Source: Periconia sp. R9002
Taxonomy: Eukaryota; Ascomycota; Dothideomycetes; Pleosporales; Periconiaceae
Direction: 5' to 3'
Length of the DNA: 64,000 nt
Assembly: GCA_023627715.1 (NCBI GenBank)
Contig: JAMAHW010000018.1
Coordinates: 62,001-126,000, forward strand
Below are positions 9,880-21,146 of the stretch, in pieces. The position numbers and the translations under genes are program-made. Position 1 is the first letter of the stretch. Each line of letters starts with the position of its first letter. The notes under the pieces are model-generated. The model was given only the letters and a program-made list of their open reading frames with translations, had not been told where the DNA came from and did no database searches.

Positions 9880-11604
9880 TCAAACCTTCTCCCGCTCCTC
9901 TGCACCTCCCGTCACCACTCTCCTGTCCTCCCCTCCCTGCACCCATTTTTCCCACTTCCTTGCCCCAATTTCCTCCTCAAACATCCTATCCACCTCTTCC
10001 ACCGTCCGTCCCTTCATCTCCGGGACCGCCCACCACGTAACCCCAACCCCCAGCAGACACGAAGCGAAGTACGTGAACGCGACCCGGCCCCTCAGATTGC
10101 CCGCGTCTGGATTGTAGATGTACGGCAGGACGTATCCCGAGATGAAGAAGGTGCCTGAATTCACGAACCAACCGATCCCCTGGGTGCGGGCGCGTAGCTT
10201 GAGGGACGAGGTTTCGGAGGCGACGGCGAAAGAGGCGGGCCAGGCACCGAGACCGCAAATTGTTCCTGTTAGCATCATGGATATGGCGGACCACCTAGTG
10301 GGTAAGGTTAGTTCTGATTTTCTTTTTTTTCTGGGGGAAAGGGACGTGATGAATGTCATCACATACCAAATCACTGCTGGTCCGGAGAAGCAGTTGGCGA
10401 TCCCCATGCTCAGCCACAGCATAGCGGCAATACTCAGTGTAGTCATGATGAGTCTTCTACGTCCCACGTGTGCAACGATCCAAATGCTCGCCAGATTAGC
10501 CAGCAGAGCCAGCGTGAGGCCGAGGATTAGAAAAACGATGCTCTTGTGGGCCGTCATGCCGATGACTTGCAAGAAATAGGACGCTTTGGCTAGTAACGCG
10601 AGGCCAAAGACTGATTGCACTGACTGTGCCCACATAACGATCAGTGTACGACGCAGATTCACCCCTTTGAAGCATTCCATGGCGGAAGTGGCTTCGGAAA
10701 TGGCTTTCTCGGCTTCTACATCCTGTTTTAGCTTCTCGACCGCCGCATCCGGGTCCATGCCTGAGGGATTGAGTCGGGCCAGTGCCGTGCGTGCTCTGTC
10801 CAAATTGCCTTTTCGCATGTAGAAGGTTGGGGATTCAGGAATGAAAAAGGCGACGACAATGGGAAGTATCGACAATGGCCACTGCGAGCCGAACGCCACG
10901 ACGTATCCGCGGGGCCTCGCTAGGTTACTGTATATGACGAGCGCGCCTATGATCTGACCGAGACAGGTGAAGGCCGGGAGCAAGGACATGGCGCTCGCTC
11001 GCAGGGAAGGAGGTAAGATTTCGCTGAGATATGTTTGCGCGGTAGAGATGTTGGTGCCGATGGAGAAGCCTTGGACGAGTTTGCCAACAAGGAACAGGAC
11101 GCGGCGAGGACCTCTGGTGTCCGGCATGTACGAGACGAACAAAACGGCCACTCCGATGGCAGAGAGCAAGGATGAAGATGCCAGCGAGACGCGTCGTCCC
11201 GTGCGATCTTGGAACCATCCGCCAAACAAGGCACCGCCCATAGCTCCTAGCGGGCTTGCTGCTGCCCAGACTCCGAGCCAATCTGCGGGGAGGATCCATT
11301 TCCCTTGATAGAGCATACCGAAATCTTTCTGAAACCCCGGCATGCCGGTGACGGTCCCTACGATGACATTATCATACCCGTAGAGAAGGATGGCGCTCGT
11401 CAAAGCGAGTGTGATGAAGACGATCTTGCGATATCTCTTGATGTTCTGCCATAGCGTCCTATCTGTGTCATCTGCTAGATCTGCAACGCCAGCTTCCATA
11501 GGCGTAGGGTTTGCTGCCGTGTTGTTGTTGGAAACATTCTCTACCATATGGGTCTGCTTTTCCTTTTCCTGACCAGAACCGCTGTCTGGGGCAGAAGACG
11601 CCAT
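9880..11604 (-). CDS. MFS sugar-porter family transporter (alpha-glucoside/maltose-type permease)
   Basis: Twelve-helix plasma-membrane sugar:H+ symporter by family. Two exons (10367-11604, 9880-10294), intron 72 nt (GTATGT...TAG), 550 residues. Sugar-porter signatures in order: GYDNVIVGTVTGMPGF in TM1, GGWFQDRTGRR in the TM2-3 loop, the PESPTFYMRKG motif after TM6, and VPEMKGRTVEEVDRMFEEE at the C-terminus. The long N-terminal cytoplasmic segment (about 80 residues) and the FEEEI-ARKW-type tail resemble fungal alpha-glucoside permeases, but substrate cannot be read from sequence. The frame is open upstream to a TTG, but the first ATG at 11604 (MASSAPDSGSG) is the sensible start. Downstream of it on the same strand is the CysA-type gene, 0.5 kb away and functionally unrelated. 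Confidence 0.85.
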   Translation of the reverse strand: MASSAPDSGSGQEKEKQTHMVENVSNNNTAANPTPMEAGVADLADDTDRTLWQNIKRYRKIVFITLALTSAILLYGYDNVIVGTVTGMPGFQKDFGMLYQGKWILPADWLGVWAAASPLGAMGGALFGGWFQDRTGRRVSLASSSLLSAIGVAVLFVSYMPDTRGPRRVLFLVGKLVQGFSIGTNISTAQTYLSEILPPSLRASAMSLLPAFTCLGQIIGALVIYSNLARPRGYVVAFGSQWPLSILPIVVAFFIPESPTFYMRKGNLDRARTALARLNPSGMDPDAAVEKLKQDVEAEKAISEATSAMECFKGVNLRRTLIVMWAQSVQSVFGLALLAKASYFLQVIGMTAHKSIVFLILGLTLALLANLASIWIVAHVGRRRLIMTTLSIAAMLWLSMGIANCFSGPAVIWYVMTFITSLSPRKKRKSELTLPTRWSAISMMLTGTICGLGAWPASFAVASETSSLKLRARTQGIGWFVNSGTFFISGYVLPYIYNPDAGNLRGRVAFTYFASCLLGVGVTWWAVPEMKGRTVEEVDRMFEEEIGARKWEKWVQGGEDRRVVTGGAEEREKV

Positions 11605-12137
11605 TATGTTGTCTCTTTCGATGAATGCTGAACCGTATTTGGCGCAAAAAGTTTTCAAAGGTGATATGATCGTCTATATAGCTTTGTCAGTAAGGTGGTC
11701 TCGCGTTGCTGGCACTGCAGTGCCTAAGTCTTTTGTAACGCTAGGCATTGGAAACGACAACTCAGTGGAATAGGCTGTGGACAGCATTGGGGTCCTGGAT
11801 AGGATGCGGGAGCGATCTAACTTGTAGCGGTCCCGGAAAGCCGGCGAGTGGAGGTGCGAGGATTCAAGCGACGTGATATTCGTGGTTTGTGTCTACAACG
11901 CACAGACCTGTCAATTGGGACATGGAGAGAAAGTTCTGGAACGATTGTACATATATCAATCACCCAGTCGAGTAGCGCACCGTATTTCATATGGTATCAA
12001 TGTATATTACAGCTGTTTTCCGATAGTGAACCTTGAACGAACGCCTTGCAATGCTGACCGCTATATATCATTACACGCATGAGGAAACAATAGGGAGTGA
12101 CACGCTTCTGGTGATAAAAGCGGAATCCGTATAGCGG
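11605..12137. other. Intergenic region: MFS promoter and CysA-type 3' flank
   Basis: 533 bp. By position it is the upstream region of the transporter gene and the 3' UTR of the acyltransferase gene. No further gene or repeat was seen. Confidence 0.5.
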
Positions 12138-13777
12138 TTATCGGGCCAAGAAATCCTTGACAGCTCCTCCGACATTCTCCAGGTCCAACAGGAACGTGTC
12201 ATGGCCGAACAAACTTTTCTCTTTCCCCAATTCAATATGTGTCACGTCCTTATTACCAGCTCGTTGAAGAGCAGTAGCGATCTCTTCTTGCTGCCATGCA
12301 GGAAACAGGCTGTCGCTGGCGACCCCCAAAACAAGAGCTGGCGTAGCGGCCAACGGTCGAAGCCCAGCCACCAGATCTGGAGAGGGCACGTTCGACGCGG
12401 TTTCGGTGTTCACCGCAGCTTCATCTCCTGGCTGCTCTTTCTCTTCATAAGGTTGCTCAGGAAGTGTTAAGCTGCAGGTATCCGTGCCTTCTCCCGCTTT
12501 AGGAGCGTGGCCTTCCAGGAAAGCTTGCAATTTTGCATGGTTCTCTTGGCGTACTTGATTGATCATGTTGCGATGCTTCTGCCCTAGGTCGAAAAGGTCC
12601 ATGGCCTTGGAGACGTAAAGCAGACTATTGGCGTCATACTGAAGACACCATTTTTCTCCAGCATGATCCAGATAGGTTTCGATCAGGAAATCGGGGCACA
12701 GTGCTGGAGGTCGAGAGGGATCCGCGCGCCGGCGCCCGAAGCGTTGCTCCCACTCAGGACCGCTTCGATACGTCACAGTTGCAATCTCACGCGCCATCTT
12801 CATGCCAGTGTGCGGAGGTATGCTGTGATAGTAGAAACCGCGGTTCCAGTTGGGATCCGTCATCAGGACTTTGAAAGTATCAGCGCTGATGATGCTACAT
12901 GTTTGCTGTATAAACACTCACCTTGGCGTTGGATGTGCCTCATGGCTATGGTTTGAGGATGACTACGTGCGCAACCGCTAATGGAGACAATCCGGCCTAC
13001 GCGATCTGGGAACAGCACACCAGATGCAAGACTTTGCATGCCACCCATACTTGACCCTACGCTTGCGTAGAGCTTATCGATGCCTAAATTGTCTAACAAA
13101 CGGAATTGAGCCCGCACCATATCCTCCATGGTCAAGATGGGAAATCTCGTAGCGTAACGCTCTCCGTTCGCAGGATCTAGTGAGGAAGGGCCCGTTGACC
13201 CATAGCACCCACCGATAACATTGGTACATATGACAAAGTATTTGTCCGTATCAACTGGTTTGCCAGGCCCTATGAATTTCTCCCACCAACCTGGCTGCGG
13301 GTTTGCTTCCGTGCTATGTGCATGGCTGGAAGCTGACAGCCCAGTATACAACAAGATAGCATTGCTCTTGTCGGCGTTCAAGGTGCCCCAGGTCTCGTAC
13401 GCGATGTTGAATTCTGGAAGAATACCTCCCCAATCCAACAGTATCGGTTGCTTGGAATGGAAGTTCAAGTGTTTCCCAGGTGTATATGATGGCTCGGGGC
13501 CGGACAAGGAGCGACGAGACAAGTTTGCTGATCTGGTTTCGACGACATCGAGACACGGGAAGGACAAGGCAGGATTCGTCGATTCGTAAGTAGGATTCTG
13601 TTCGGCGCTAGCAGCTTGACCACGCCGCGAGGTTTGCTGATGGATAGTCCTAGACGTCGACTGTGATGGCGCGAAGGCGAAATGTTGTTGTGGGGCGCGT
13701 GCAATACGTAGGACGTTGGATTGTCGCTGTGATGCTGAAGCCCGAAGAGACAAGAACAGCCTACGGAACGCGCTCAT
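12138..13777 (-). CDS. cysA: CysA-type serine/homoserine O-acetyltransferase, mitochondrial
   Basis: Alpha/beta-hydrolase acyltransferase that acetylates the hydroxyl of serine (or homoserine) for cysteine (or methionine) synthesis. Two exons (12922-13777, 12138-12868) around a 53-nt intron give 528 residues. The active-site motif is GSSMGGMQ with nucleophile Ser243; Asp471 (VASDSLF) and His508 (FGHDTFLL) complete the triad. [14 protein letters not shown] is the substrate/oxyanion loop of the MetX family. The first about 57 residues have many Arg/Ser/Gln and no acidic residue, a clear mitochondrial presequence. That favours the fungal CysA serine enzyme over cytosolic homoserine acetyltransferase; Aspergillus nidulans CysA is known to be of this unusual MetX-like type. 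An acidic insert (about residues 395-440) is family-variable. The start is the ATG at 13777; a TTG further upstream is in frame. Confidence 0.85.
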
Positions 13778-13996
13778 GGCGAAGAGTAGATTCAAAACCA
13801 ACACTCCGACAGGCAAGATGCGAGAAGAAATTGTTGAACACCATGACGATGCGATTACAAACGAGCCTTGCCGTATAGATGGGAAGTGCGAGAATGTAAA
13901 AACATTGATCCAATCAATCTTCGCGGAAATGGCGTGCTGGGGAATGTGGCGGCATACTTGCTTAGGTATTGCACACTAGCCACGCTCCAGCCTCAT

Positions 13997-14002
13997 CACG
14001 TG
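13997..14002. promoter_or_regulatory. E-box CACGTG (possible Cbf1-type sulfur/methionine site)
   Basis: The core lies in the context ATCACGTGC, 220 bp upstream of the start codon of the CysA-type gene. In yeasts Cbf1 binds TCACGTG at sulfur-assimilation genes. One 6-mer match could be chance; its position ahead of a cysteine-synthesis gene is what makes it worth listing. No ATGRYRYCAT (CYS3/MetR) site was found nearby. Confidence 0.35.
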
Positions 14003-15407
14003 CTGTCTTGTTTCAAAAGTCCATGCCTCCTGAAACACCAACGTTGCACCTTGCGTCAACTCATTCATGAATCATGAGCCGCCATCATTTGTTCCGAAAC
14101 AGCTAAGAAATCACCTTTCGGAGACGTCGTACCAGGAAAACGCCCGGAAAATATTTGATTGTGCCTAACATACCGCCTTTTCCTTTTCCTCGAATCACTC
14201 ACTGTCTTTGAAATACGTACCTAGCTTGAGATGTGGTTGCAACATCCATTACTTGTGTGATGCCATGAGAAATGCACGACTGTGTGATTCATCACCAGCA
14301 TATCAACACAGCTTTGATAACAGCAAGCCCTTCGTATTAATATCTCATGCTCTATCAAGGCCTTCATGCCCTCGATCGCCAGGCGTCCCGACCGATTCAC
14401 ACGGTAAGCACGCACAGCAACAGAAATTGAGTCCTTGTCAGCCATGTACCTTTCGACGTCACCCCAATTTCAAATAGCTTTGCTTTGGCTGCAATGCAAA
14501 TGAAACTCCATCCTCGCCAAAGGTCATCGCACACCAAGTAGGCGAACACGATACCCACGAGTTCTAAACAATGTTCGGCGCTGACTTGTGGTACGGACCG
14601 GGATTCCGTTTATTAAACAATCTATCTGGTGAGCTGCATTATCCAGCAATCCACTAAGTACTGGCGCTTGGTTACGAGCCCCGCCTTTCCCGAATGATTC
14701 GACGCTGCAACAGGAAAAGAACAATGTTGATCCGACTTACCTAGTTGTGCATATTCTGCTACCACTGCATAGGTGTGATTCCAATCATTCTGACGATGTA
14801 TTTGAGATGTAGTAGATTGGCTGACTGTCATTTTTCAAAGGTTTACCCAGAAGCAAAACTTATTACGAGCTTGACATGAGATGAGAGGTTTTGAACATAT
14901 GGCAGTACCACGGCCTAGCCCTTGGAGAATATTTCACTCTTATGCAGGTCCCACTGGCCACTGAAAACGTTTAGGATATCCTTCCTCCTCAATGTTCTAG
15001 TGCCGGCTACCAAAGTCGTTTGCCGCCGTGCCGTCTGGGATCCGCAGCCACCCTTAATATATGCGAGATCTCGAAACCCATGTATTTCAGAGCTTGCTAT
15101 GCCTTCAGCTTCGAATACCATTGGAGCAAAAATGATGATGGTGTCTAATAGGCTCTTTATTGTGCTAAACCCTCCTCATTAGATCATGACAATATAGGTC
15201 AGCGGACAATAAACTGGGATTTGCATGGTCGTGCCCAGTCTTATACCGGCTTTGCAATTCTGTACAGGGCGTCATTTGCTAGGTTTGGTGCGACGGCTTG
15301 AACCAAATCGCGGAATCGGGGATATGAGGTGCAAGCGAAGGGATTTTTCCCTGTGGGTAATATATCTCTTTGTGCTGGCCAGCGACGACAGGTAGGGGTA
15401 GCGCTGG

Positions 15408-15414
15408 TATAAAG
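15408..15414 (+). promoter_or_regulatory. TATA-like element of the LPMO gene
   Basis: TATAAAG sits 107 bp before the ATG, a normal distance for a highly inducible fungal secreted-enzyme gene. A GGCTAG hexamer (minus strand, about 14913-14918) matches the XlnR/Xyr1 consensus GGCTAR, but is a single weak hit 0.6 kb upstream. Confidence 0.45.
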
Positions 15415-15514
15415 AGCAGAAGATGGAACCTCTGTGGGACTACATCGCTATCGACATTGAAAACCATTCGTTCCTCTCCACGATTGATCTCGAGCTTTTT
15501 CAACCAACTCCAAA

Positions 15515-16318
15515 ATGAAGTCCATTCTCTCCAGCGTTGCTCTTGCCAGCGCCCTCTTCCTTGAGGCTGCCAACGGTCACTACATCTTCCAAAAGCTCAC
15601 TGCCAACGGCGTTCAGGGCGATGTCTACCAGAACATCCGCAAGAACACTAACAACAACTCGCCCGTGACCGATCTTGCCGACAAAGACTTGCGATGCAAT
15701 GTCGGTGGCGCAAGTGGCGCGCAAACGACGACTGTGTCTGTCGCCGCTGGCTCTAGCCTCAAATTGTACGAAAAAAACCTGACTTCAGAGCAAGAAAAAC
15801 GGCAACTAACATGAATCTAGTACGGCCGATATTGCTGTGTACCACCAGGGTCCCGTTTCTTTGTAAGTGATTTTGTTTTCAGTGCCCTCGATGAGATGGA
15901 AAGAGGGTTTTGGAAACACATACTGACTATACGAAACAGCTACATGACCAAGGTCGACTCCGCTCCTGCTGCCGACGGCTCCACACCTTGGTTCAAGATC
16001 AAGGAGATTGGCCCTAAGTTCAGCGGTGGCCAAGCCACCTGGGACCTGTCGACTTCTTACGATGTGACCATCCCCTCGTGCGTTCCCGCCGGCGAATACC
16101 TCGTCCGCATCGAACAGCTCGCCATCCACAACCCCGGCTCTCCTCCTCAGTTCTACATCTCCTGCGCTCAGGTCAAGGTCACTGGCGGTGGCTCCAAGAG
16201 CTTCTCTGGTGTTTCCATCCCCGGACACGTCAAGTCTACCGACCCTGGATACACTGCCAACATCTACAACAACTTCAACTCTTACACTGTTCCCGGCCCC
16301 GCTGTGAGCACTTGCTAG
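15515..16318 (+). CDS. AA9 lytic polysaccharide monooxygenase (former GH61), no CBM
   Basis: Secreted copper enzyme that oxidatively cleaves cellulose or related beta-glucans. Three exons (15515-15765, 15821-15862, 15940-16318) give 223 residues. A signal peptide [21 protein letters not shown] is followed by His22, which becomes the N-terminal copper-ligand His of the mature enzyme. The second ligand His92 is in [11 protein letters not shown] and is carried by the 42-nt middle exon. The outer sphere is present too: His161 (LAIHNPG), Gln168 and axial Tyr170 in [14 protein letters not shown] and the TADIAVYH block are AA9-typical. The protein ends right after the catalytic domain (VSTC) with no linker or CBM1. 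Intron 1 splits a Phe codon (TT|T) and restores the FTAD motif. Substrate and C1/C4 regioselectivity are not readable here. Confidence 0.93.
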
Positions 16319-18119
16319 ATTGTGTAGTTGGTTGAGACCATCATTTTTTTTTGAGACGGAGAGATATTGATTATTGTACATACTTCTTATGCATTTTTTG
16401 AGGATCTGGATTTGGTTAGATGGTTTATACCTGCATGAATAGGATGATGATACGTCGAGCGAATTACCTTTCGTCGCGTATAGATATGTCGAGAGACTCG
16501 GTTTGATTTTGTATAGTGATGTGATTGCACGCATAGTGATGAGGCATGGCCAGGTGACAAGATCAGAGAATGCAGGATTGATGAAGCGAAGGGGCCTTGT
16601 CACTCTACCCAGGCATGCGTACAACAATCTTGATGATACCAATTAATCCTTTTACACACGATGTGTTGAATGCCAGGGTTTATTGTATACTGCACTGATT
16701 TCGCGGCGTATCGGATGCTGCCGACCATGCCCAGACAATACAAGACGGAGGAGCAGATAAAAAAGAAAAGAAAAAATAGGAAATACGAAAAAAAAAAAAA
16801 ACAAGACAGGCAAGCTGAGACTAGACGCTGGAGGGCAGGGAGATGGGCTGGTAAAATGCGGCTACGAGGCGGACAGGCGTTTGAAGCAGGTGTTTGAGGT
16901 TGGGTGCTAATTTTAGGAGGGAAAGGGGTGGAGGGGCGGTCGAATGCCAGCAATGGAAATTGATGGATCAAGTTGTTTATCATTAGCCGCCGCCGAACCG
17001 TCCGTGGAGTTGGATGTGGTTCTTTTTGGCTCCCGGGTGTCTTTTTGTTTTCAATTTTGGTCCGTCTTTTGGTACGGATGGCGTCATGGGGTTCGCTTGT
17101 AGAGGAGATAATTATACCGTGCTGTACATACCTACCTACATAAACTGTAGGGGTGGCGGCAGGAGGGAGACTATCAACAATGTACAAAGTTGGGACTTGG
17201 ATCAATGTTGCTCCCAGTTTATTGATCAATATTGACAGTACATCAATGTGTACATGGACAGACAGAGGTCGAGTAGGTATTGGATTCGACTCAGCTGGGT
17301 CTGGTGGAGCGAGAGCTGCAGGGGAAGCGGGTGCACTTGTCATTTTGAAGGTCATTTTGCCAAGGACTAAAAGTATACTTGTAGATTCATATGTAATCAA
17401 GACACGCACGCACGCACGCACCCTTTGGGCCTTGCCTCCATCCATTAACAAGTCGACGCCATCCGCCCTGTCCGTTGCCCGTACACCAAGTAGCTAACTA
17501 AGTCGCTGAGCGGGCTCCTTGGTTGGTTACATTGATTAGTTACCCTTCTCGCTGCCCTGTTTGGTTCCTGCCCAGCCGGCCGGTCTAGTACCTATACATA
17601 CTTTACTACCTACCTAGTCTCGTCTCGTCTCGTCTCGCTCGCTCTCTCGCTGATCCGATCCGTCTGATCTGTGTACTCGCTCCCAAAACAACTCTGCCAC
17701 CATTCATTGCAACATTGATCTCCTCCTGGCTGCTTCTGCTACCCCCTTCTCCGATCATACCGCCACCCGTGGACACTTGCTGCGGCGCAAACAATCCAGC
17801 ACGGCCTTCTCCATACACTTGCATTGCACACCGAAACCGCCCTCGTAGGACCCCCGGTCTGCTTTACCGCTCTGCGACCTCATCGCTGAAACACGCTGGC
17901 CCCCTCGCCGCCAGCACTCCTGCACCTTCCACTTCGACCTCTGTCTGTCCTGCGCCTATACTTCGCAAGTCCACCGACTCGCCTGTGTCCCGTTTTTTTC
18001 TCACCCTCACCCCTCTTCGCCACTTGTGCAACGCCGTCCTTCCCGTCCCATCCCGCAGCTCTGCCTGCAAACCCTCAACCTTCGCCCTTCCAACACCGTA
18101 GAAGGGACTCCAGCGGAAC
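16319..18119. other. 1.8-kb intergenic region, LPMO 3' flank and upstream region of the Cdc4-like gene
   Basis: Holds an A-rich tract near 16741-16800, two ACCTACCTA-type blocks (about 17129-17138 and 17607-17616) and the TCTCG repeat. The C/T-rich 17.5-18.1 kb part looks like a long 5' UTR. A 281-codon ATG-initiated open frame on the minus strand (16600-17445) is judged spurious; see the rejected list. Confidence 0.5.
17617..17650. repeat. TCTCG pentanucleotide repeat, then a CTCG/CTCT tract
   Basis: Four perfect TCTCG units (17619-17638), degenerating into CTCG and CTCT. It sits about 0.5 kb ahead of the Cdc4-like start codon in a pyrimidine-rich leader. Confidence 0.8.
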
Positions 18120-20363
18120 ATGGATAACTCCCTCAACCAAGGTGGTGGTGGAGGAGGAGGAGGAGTAGGGGGGTATTTCGGCTTGAGGTCGGAAGCAGAC
18201 GCTTCATCTCCCTCTCCAAACTCTCTTCCGAGACCAGAACCTATTCAAGTGCGCAAGCAGTCTCGCATGTCCAGATCTCAAGCGCCACGGCCCATCATTA
18301 CTCCCACAAGCCCCAGCCCTCTACCTTCGACCATATCTCATACATTACCCTCCGCTCCCGCATCCCCGCCTACTCCCGCACCCTCACCCACCCCTACCCA
18401 GCGCGCTCTGGATTGGAGCACCGCCGCCGAACATGAAGACTCACACATCAAGGATATACGGGCGTTGTTTGGCGACATGAGCCGACCAGAGCGCTTGCGA
18501 TTGCTTGGAGAGCTTTTAAACCAATGCGGTAGTCATGAACTTAGCTTCGTCGCTGAATTTGTCAGCCCAAGGCTGAAGAAGGACCCCTTCATGGTTTTGC
18601 CAACAGAGCTGTGCTTACGTGTGAGTGGGTTGCGTTAGCGTCCACCTATCGGTTATTAACATGAGTTGCAGATCCTGGAATGCGTAGATGACCCCACTAC
18701 TCTCGTCCGAGCCTCCATGGTATCTAAAAAGTGGCGCGATATGGTCAACGATGATGGAGCATGGAGAGCGCTATGCCGCAAATTCTCGTTTCGTGGTCTT
18801 CCGAGGCCTGAACGCTTTGAGGAAGACGATACGGGGACGGAGTGGGGAGCTCCGGACACCCCATGGCTGCATCCGAGCCGGGCTTCACGCACAGAAGATT
18901 CGTTAATGAAAGAGCAGGCAGACGGTCCACTCAGTGCTGCGAGCGAAGGCCTGCGAACCCAAAGTCTCGATCGAGCGATAAAAAGCCCGCTGGCACAGCG
19001 GAGGCCAAAAGCTGCGACATACCGTTCACACTTCAAGGCCCGATACATGGTGGAGACAGCATGGCGGCAAGGAGGCCTGTGCGACTCCCGCCAAATAACA
19101 CCTGATCAGGGTGTCGTGACAAGCCTTCATCTCACTAAGAAATACATCGTTGTGGCTCTCGACAACGCCAAAATACACGTCTTCGACACACTCGGAAACC
19201 ACAAGAGAACACTACAAGGCCATGTCATGGGTGTGTGGGCGATGGTGCCCTGGGGTGACCTTTTAGTTAGCGGGGGTTGTGATCGAGACGTGCGAGTCTG
19301 GAACCTGGATAATGGCACTTCGGTGCATACGCTTCGTGGCCATACATCAACTGTGCGGTGTCTGAAGATGTCCGACTCCAAGACCGCAATCTCGGGCTCG
19401 CGAGACACCACTCTCCGGGTTTGGGATCTCGAAAGGGGTGCTTGCAAGCACGTCCTTGTGGGCCACCAGGCCAGTGTGAGATGCCTCGAGATCCACGGTG
19501 ATATCTGTGTTTCTGGCAGCTACGATACGACAGCTAAGATCTGGAGTATTTCAAGCGGGAAGTGTCTCCGCACCCTTACAGGTCACTTCAGTCAGATCTA
19601 TGCTATCGCTTTTGACGGGAAAAAGATTGCGACCGGAAGTTTGGATACCAGTGTGAGGATCTGGGACCCGACGGACGGGTAAGTTCGCTTGCGGCACCTT
19701 GTCCATTTACTTTATTTGGAACCTGTGTGAGCTAATGAATATTGCCTTCTAGAAAATGCTTGGCTGTGCTTCAAGGTCACACTTCGCTTGTTGGCCAGCT
19801 TCAGATGCGCGATGATATTCTCGTCACAGGTGGATCCGATGGGTCGGTGCGGGTATGGAGTCTTGCGGATTATCAGGCTATTCACCGTCTGGCAGCCCAT
19901 GACAATAGTGTTACTAGCCTGCAATTCGATAATTCGAGGATTGTGAGTGGAGGATCGGATGGCCGAGTAAAGGTGTGGGACTTGAAGAAGGGAACTCTTG
20001 TCCGCGAACTTTCGCAGCCAGCCGAGGCTGTTTGGCGCGTTGTGTTTGAGGAAGAGAAGGCTGTCATTATGGCCTCTCGCGCCAATCGCACTATCATGGA
20101 GGTAAGTCTGGTCATTGAACCTACCTGCTGCAGCACTATTGACTGACTTCGAACTTTTTCAGGTATGGAACTTCTCGCCTCCAGATGAAGATATTGAGGA
20201 ACTGCGCTCCGTTAGTCCTATGAGCATGCCCGATAGTGCCGATTTCGACTACAACCGCCCCAAGTCTGCAGCATTATTGCCCTCCGCAACCTCGGCACCG
20301 TCACTACCGCTGGCAGAAGAAGACCGCAGCGATGTTACTATGGCCGATGCTCTCGGAACCTAG
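18120..20363 (+). CDS. cdc4: F-box/WD40 substrate receptor of SCF ubiquitin ligase, Cdc4/Fbw7 type
   Basis: Recruits phosphorylated proteins (cyclins, CDK inhibitors, transcription factors in other species) to SCF for ubiquitination. Four exons (18120-18620, 18672-19678, 19753-20101, 20163-20363) give 685 residues. The N-terminus is disordered with a poly-Gly run (residues 8-15) and P/S-rich stretches. The F-box is at about residues 157-205 (FMVLPTELCLRILECVDD), split by intron 1. Eight WD40 blades follow, from about residue 310 to 640. The three phosphodegron-binding arginines of Fbw7 are conserved with the same spacing: Arg396 (STVRCL), Arg411 (SGSRDTTLRVW) and Arg437 (ASVRCL). That is why I prefer Cdc4/Fbw7 to the related Met30/SconB proteins. 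The C-terminus after the propeller is acidic and serine-rich. Confidence 0.87.
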
Positions 20364-21146
20364 CAATGCTAATTCTACTAAAACAAATCCTGGTAGTCCT
20401 AGTGGTTTTGCAACATACACCTCATCCCCGTTCGATACACAACCTGCAATCAAAAAAGAAACCGCGGCATGGTGTCAGTTTGCACACGGACGAGGAGAAA
20501 AGTACCGCCCAGATAATGGACGCCTTGAAAGCAAAGAGGAGTAATTTGAGCAACAATTTATGCACGTATGCCGCTGCCGCTGGACACTTACCCTTGCTCC
20601 TGCCCTGCCGACATCGTCTATGTGGCAAGCAGGGACAAGGAATGAGGAAATGAAGGAGGGATGTCGTAATTTCCCATCTTGTCCCCTAGGGCTAATGTAT
20701 CATGAAACTTCGTGTTGATACATGTACTCAAAAGCGAAAGAGCAACACCGGTTGAGCGCCTAAAAAAAGGTAGCAGTGTCAGAAACTTGACAGAGGGAAA
20801 AAGAGCATTTAGATTATATACCCGATTGATGTTAGTGTGGAGGGAAAATGGAGAGAAGGCGTTCTTACGTGCGGGTGAAAGCGAGGGCGAGGCAGGACAG
20901 GAGATGGTTACGATGTGATACGATACGAAGGCATGTATAGACAATGTAAGTGTCTGCTATGGGAATGTGAGAAGCTGACGAAGTAATGCCTATCTTTTGC
21001 AATAAATACATTGGTCGTCGTTTGTTCACTTATCTGTTCATTTTATTTGTGATGTCTACATGGACACTGCGGTGATTTACTCGTTAGAAAGAGACCAAGT
21101 TTGCCTCTTTCCTTCCCTTCCCCTCTTTACCCCCTACAGCCCCAAA
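20364..21146. other. Convergent intergenic region, Cdc4-like / POP3
   Basis: 783 bp of 3' flanks. No gene or RNA recognised. Confidence 0.5.

Larger units (their letters stand above)
13778..15514. other. 1.7-kb divergent intergenic region, CysA-type / LPMO
   Basis: Carries both upstream regions. Apart from the E-box and TATA-like element listed separately, it holds only short open frames without recognisable domains. I saw no degenerate transposon. Confidence 0.5.

Noticed and set aside
16600..17445. 281-codon ATG-initiated minus-strand open frame
   Set aside because: It lies between the LPMO 3' flank and the Cdc4-like leader. About 30 residues are Phe/Ser from a poly-T tract, there is no domain, and a second frame overlaps its end. 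A chance frame is the simpler reading, though its length would justify a transcript check.
17715..18101. 128-codon frame directly upstream of the Cdc4-like gene
   Set aside because: In the C/T-rich leader, P/S/T-rich with no domain. If translated it would be an upstream ORF, but there is no evidence for that.
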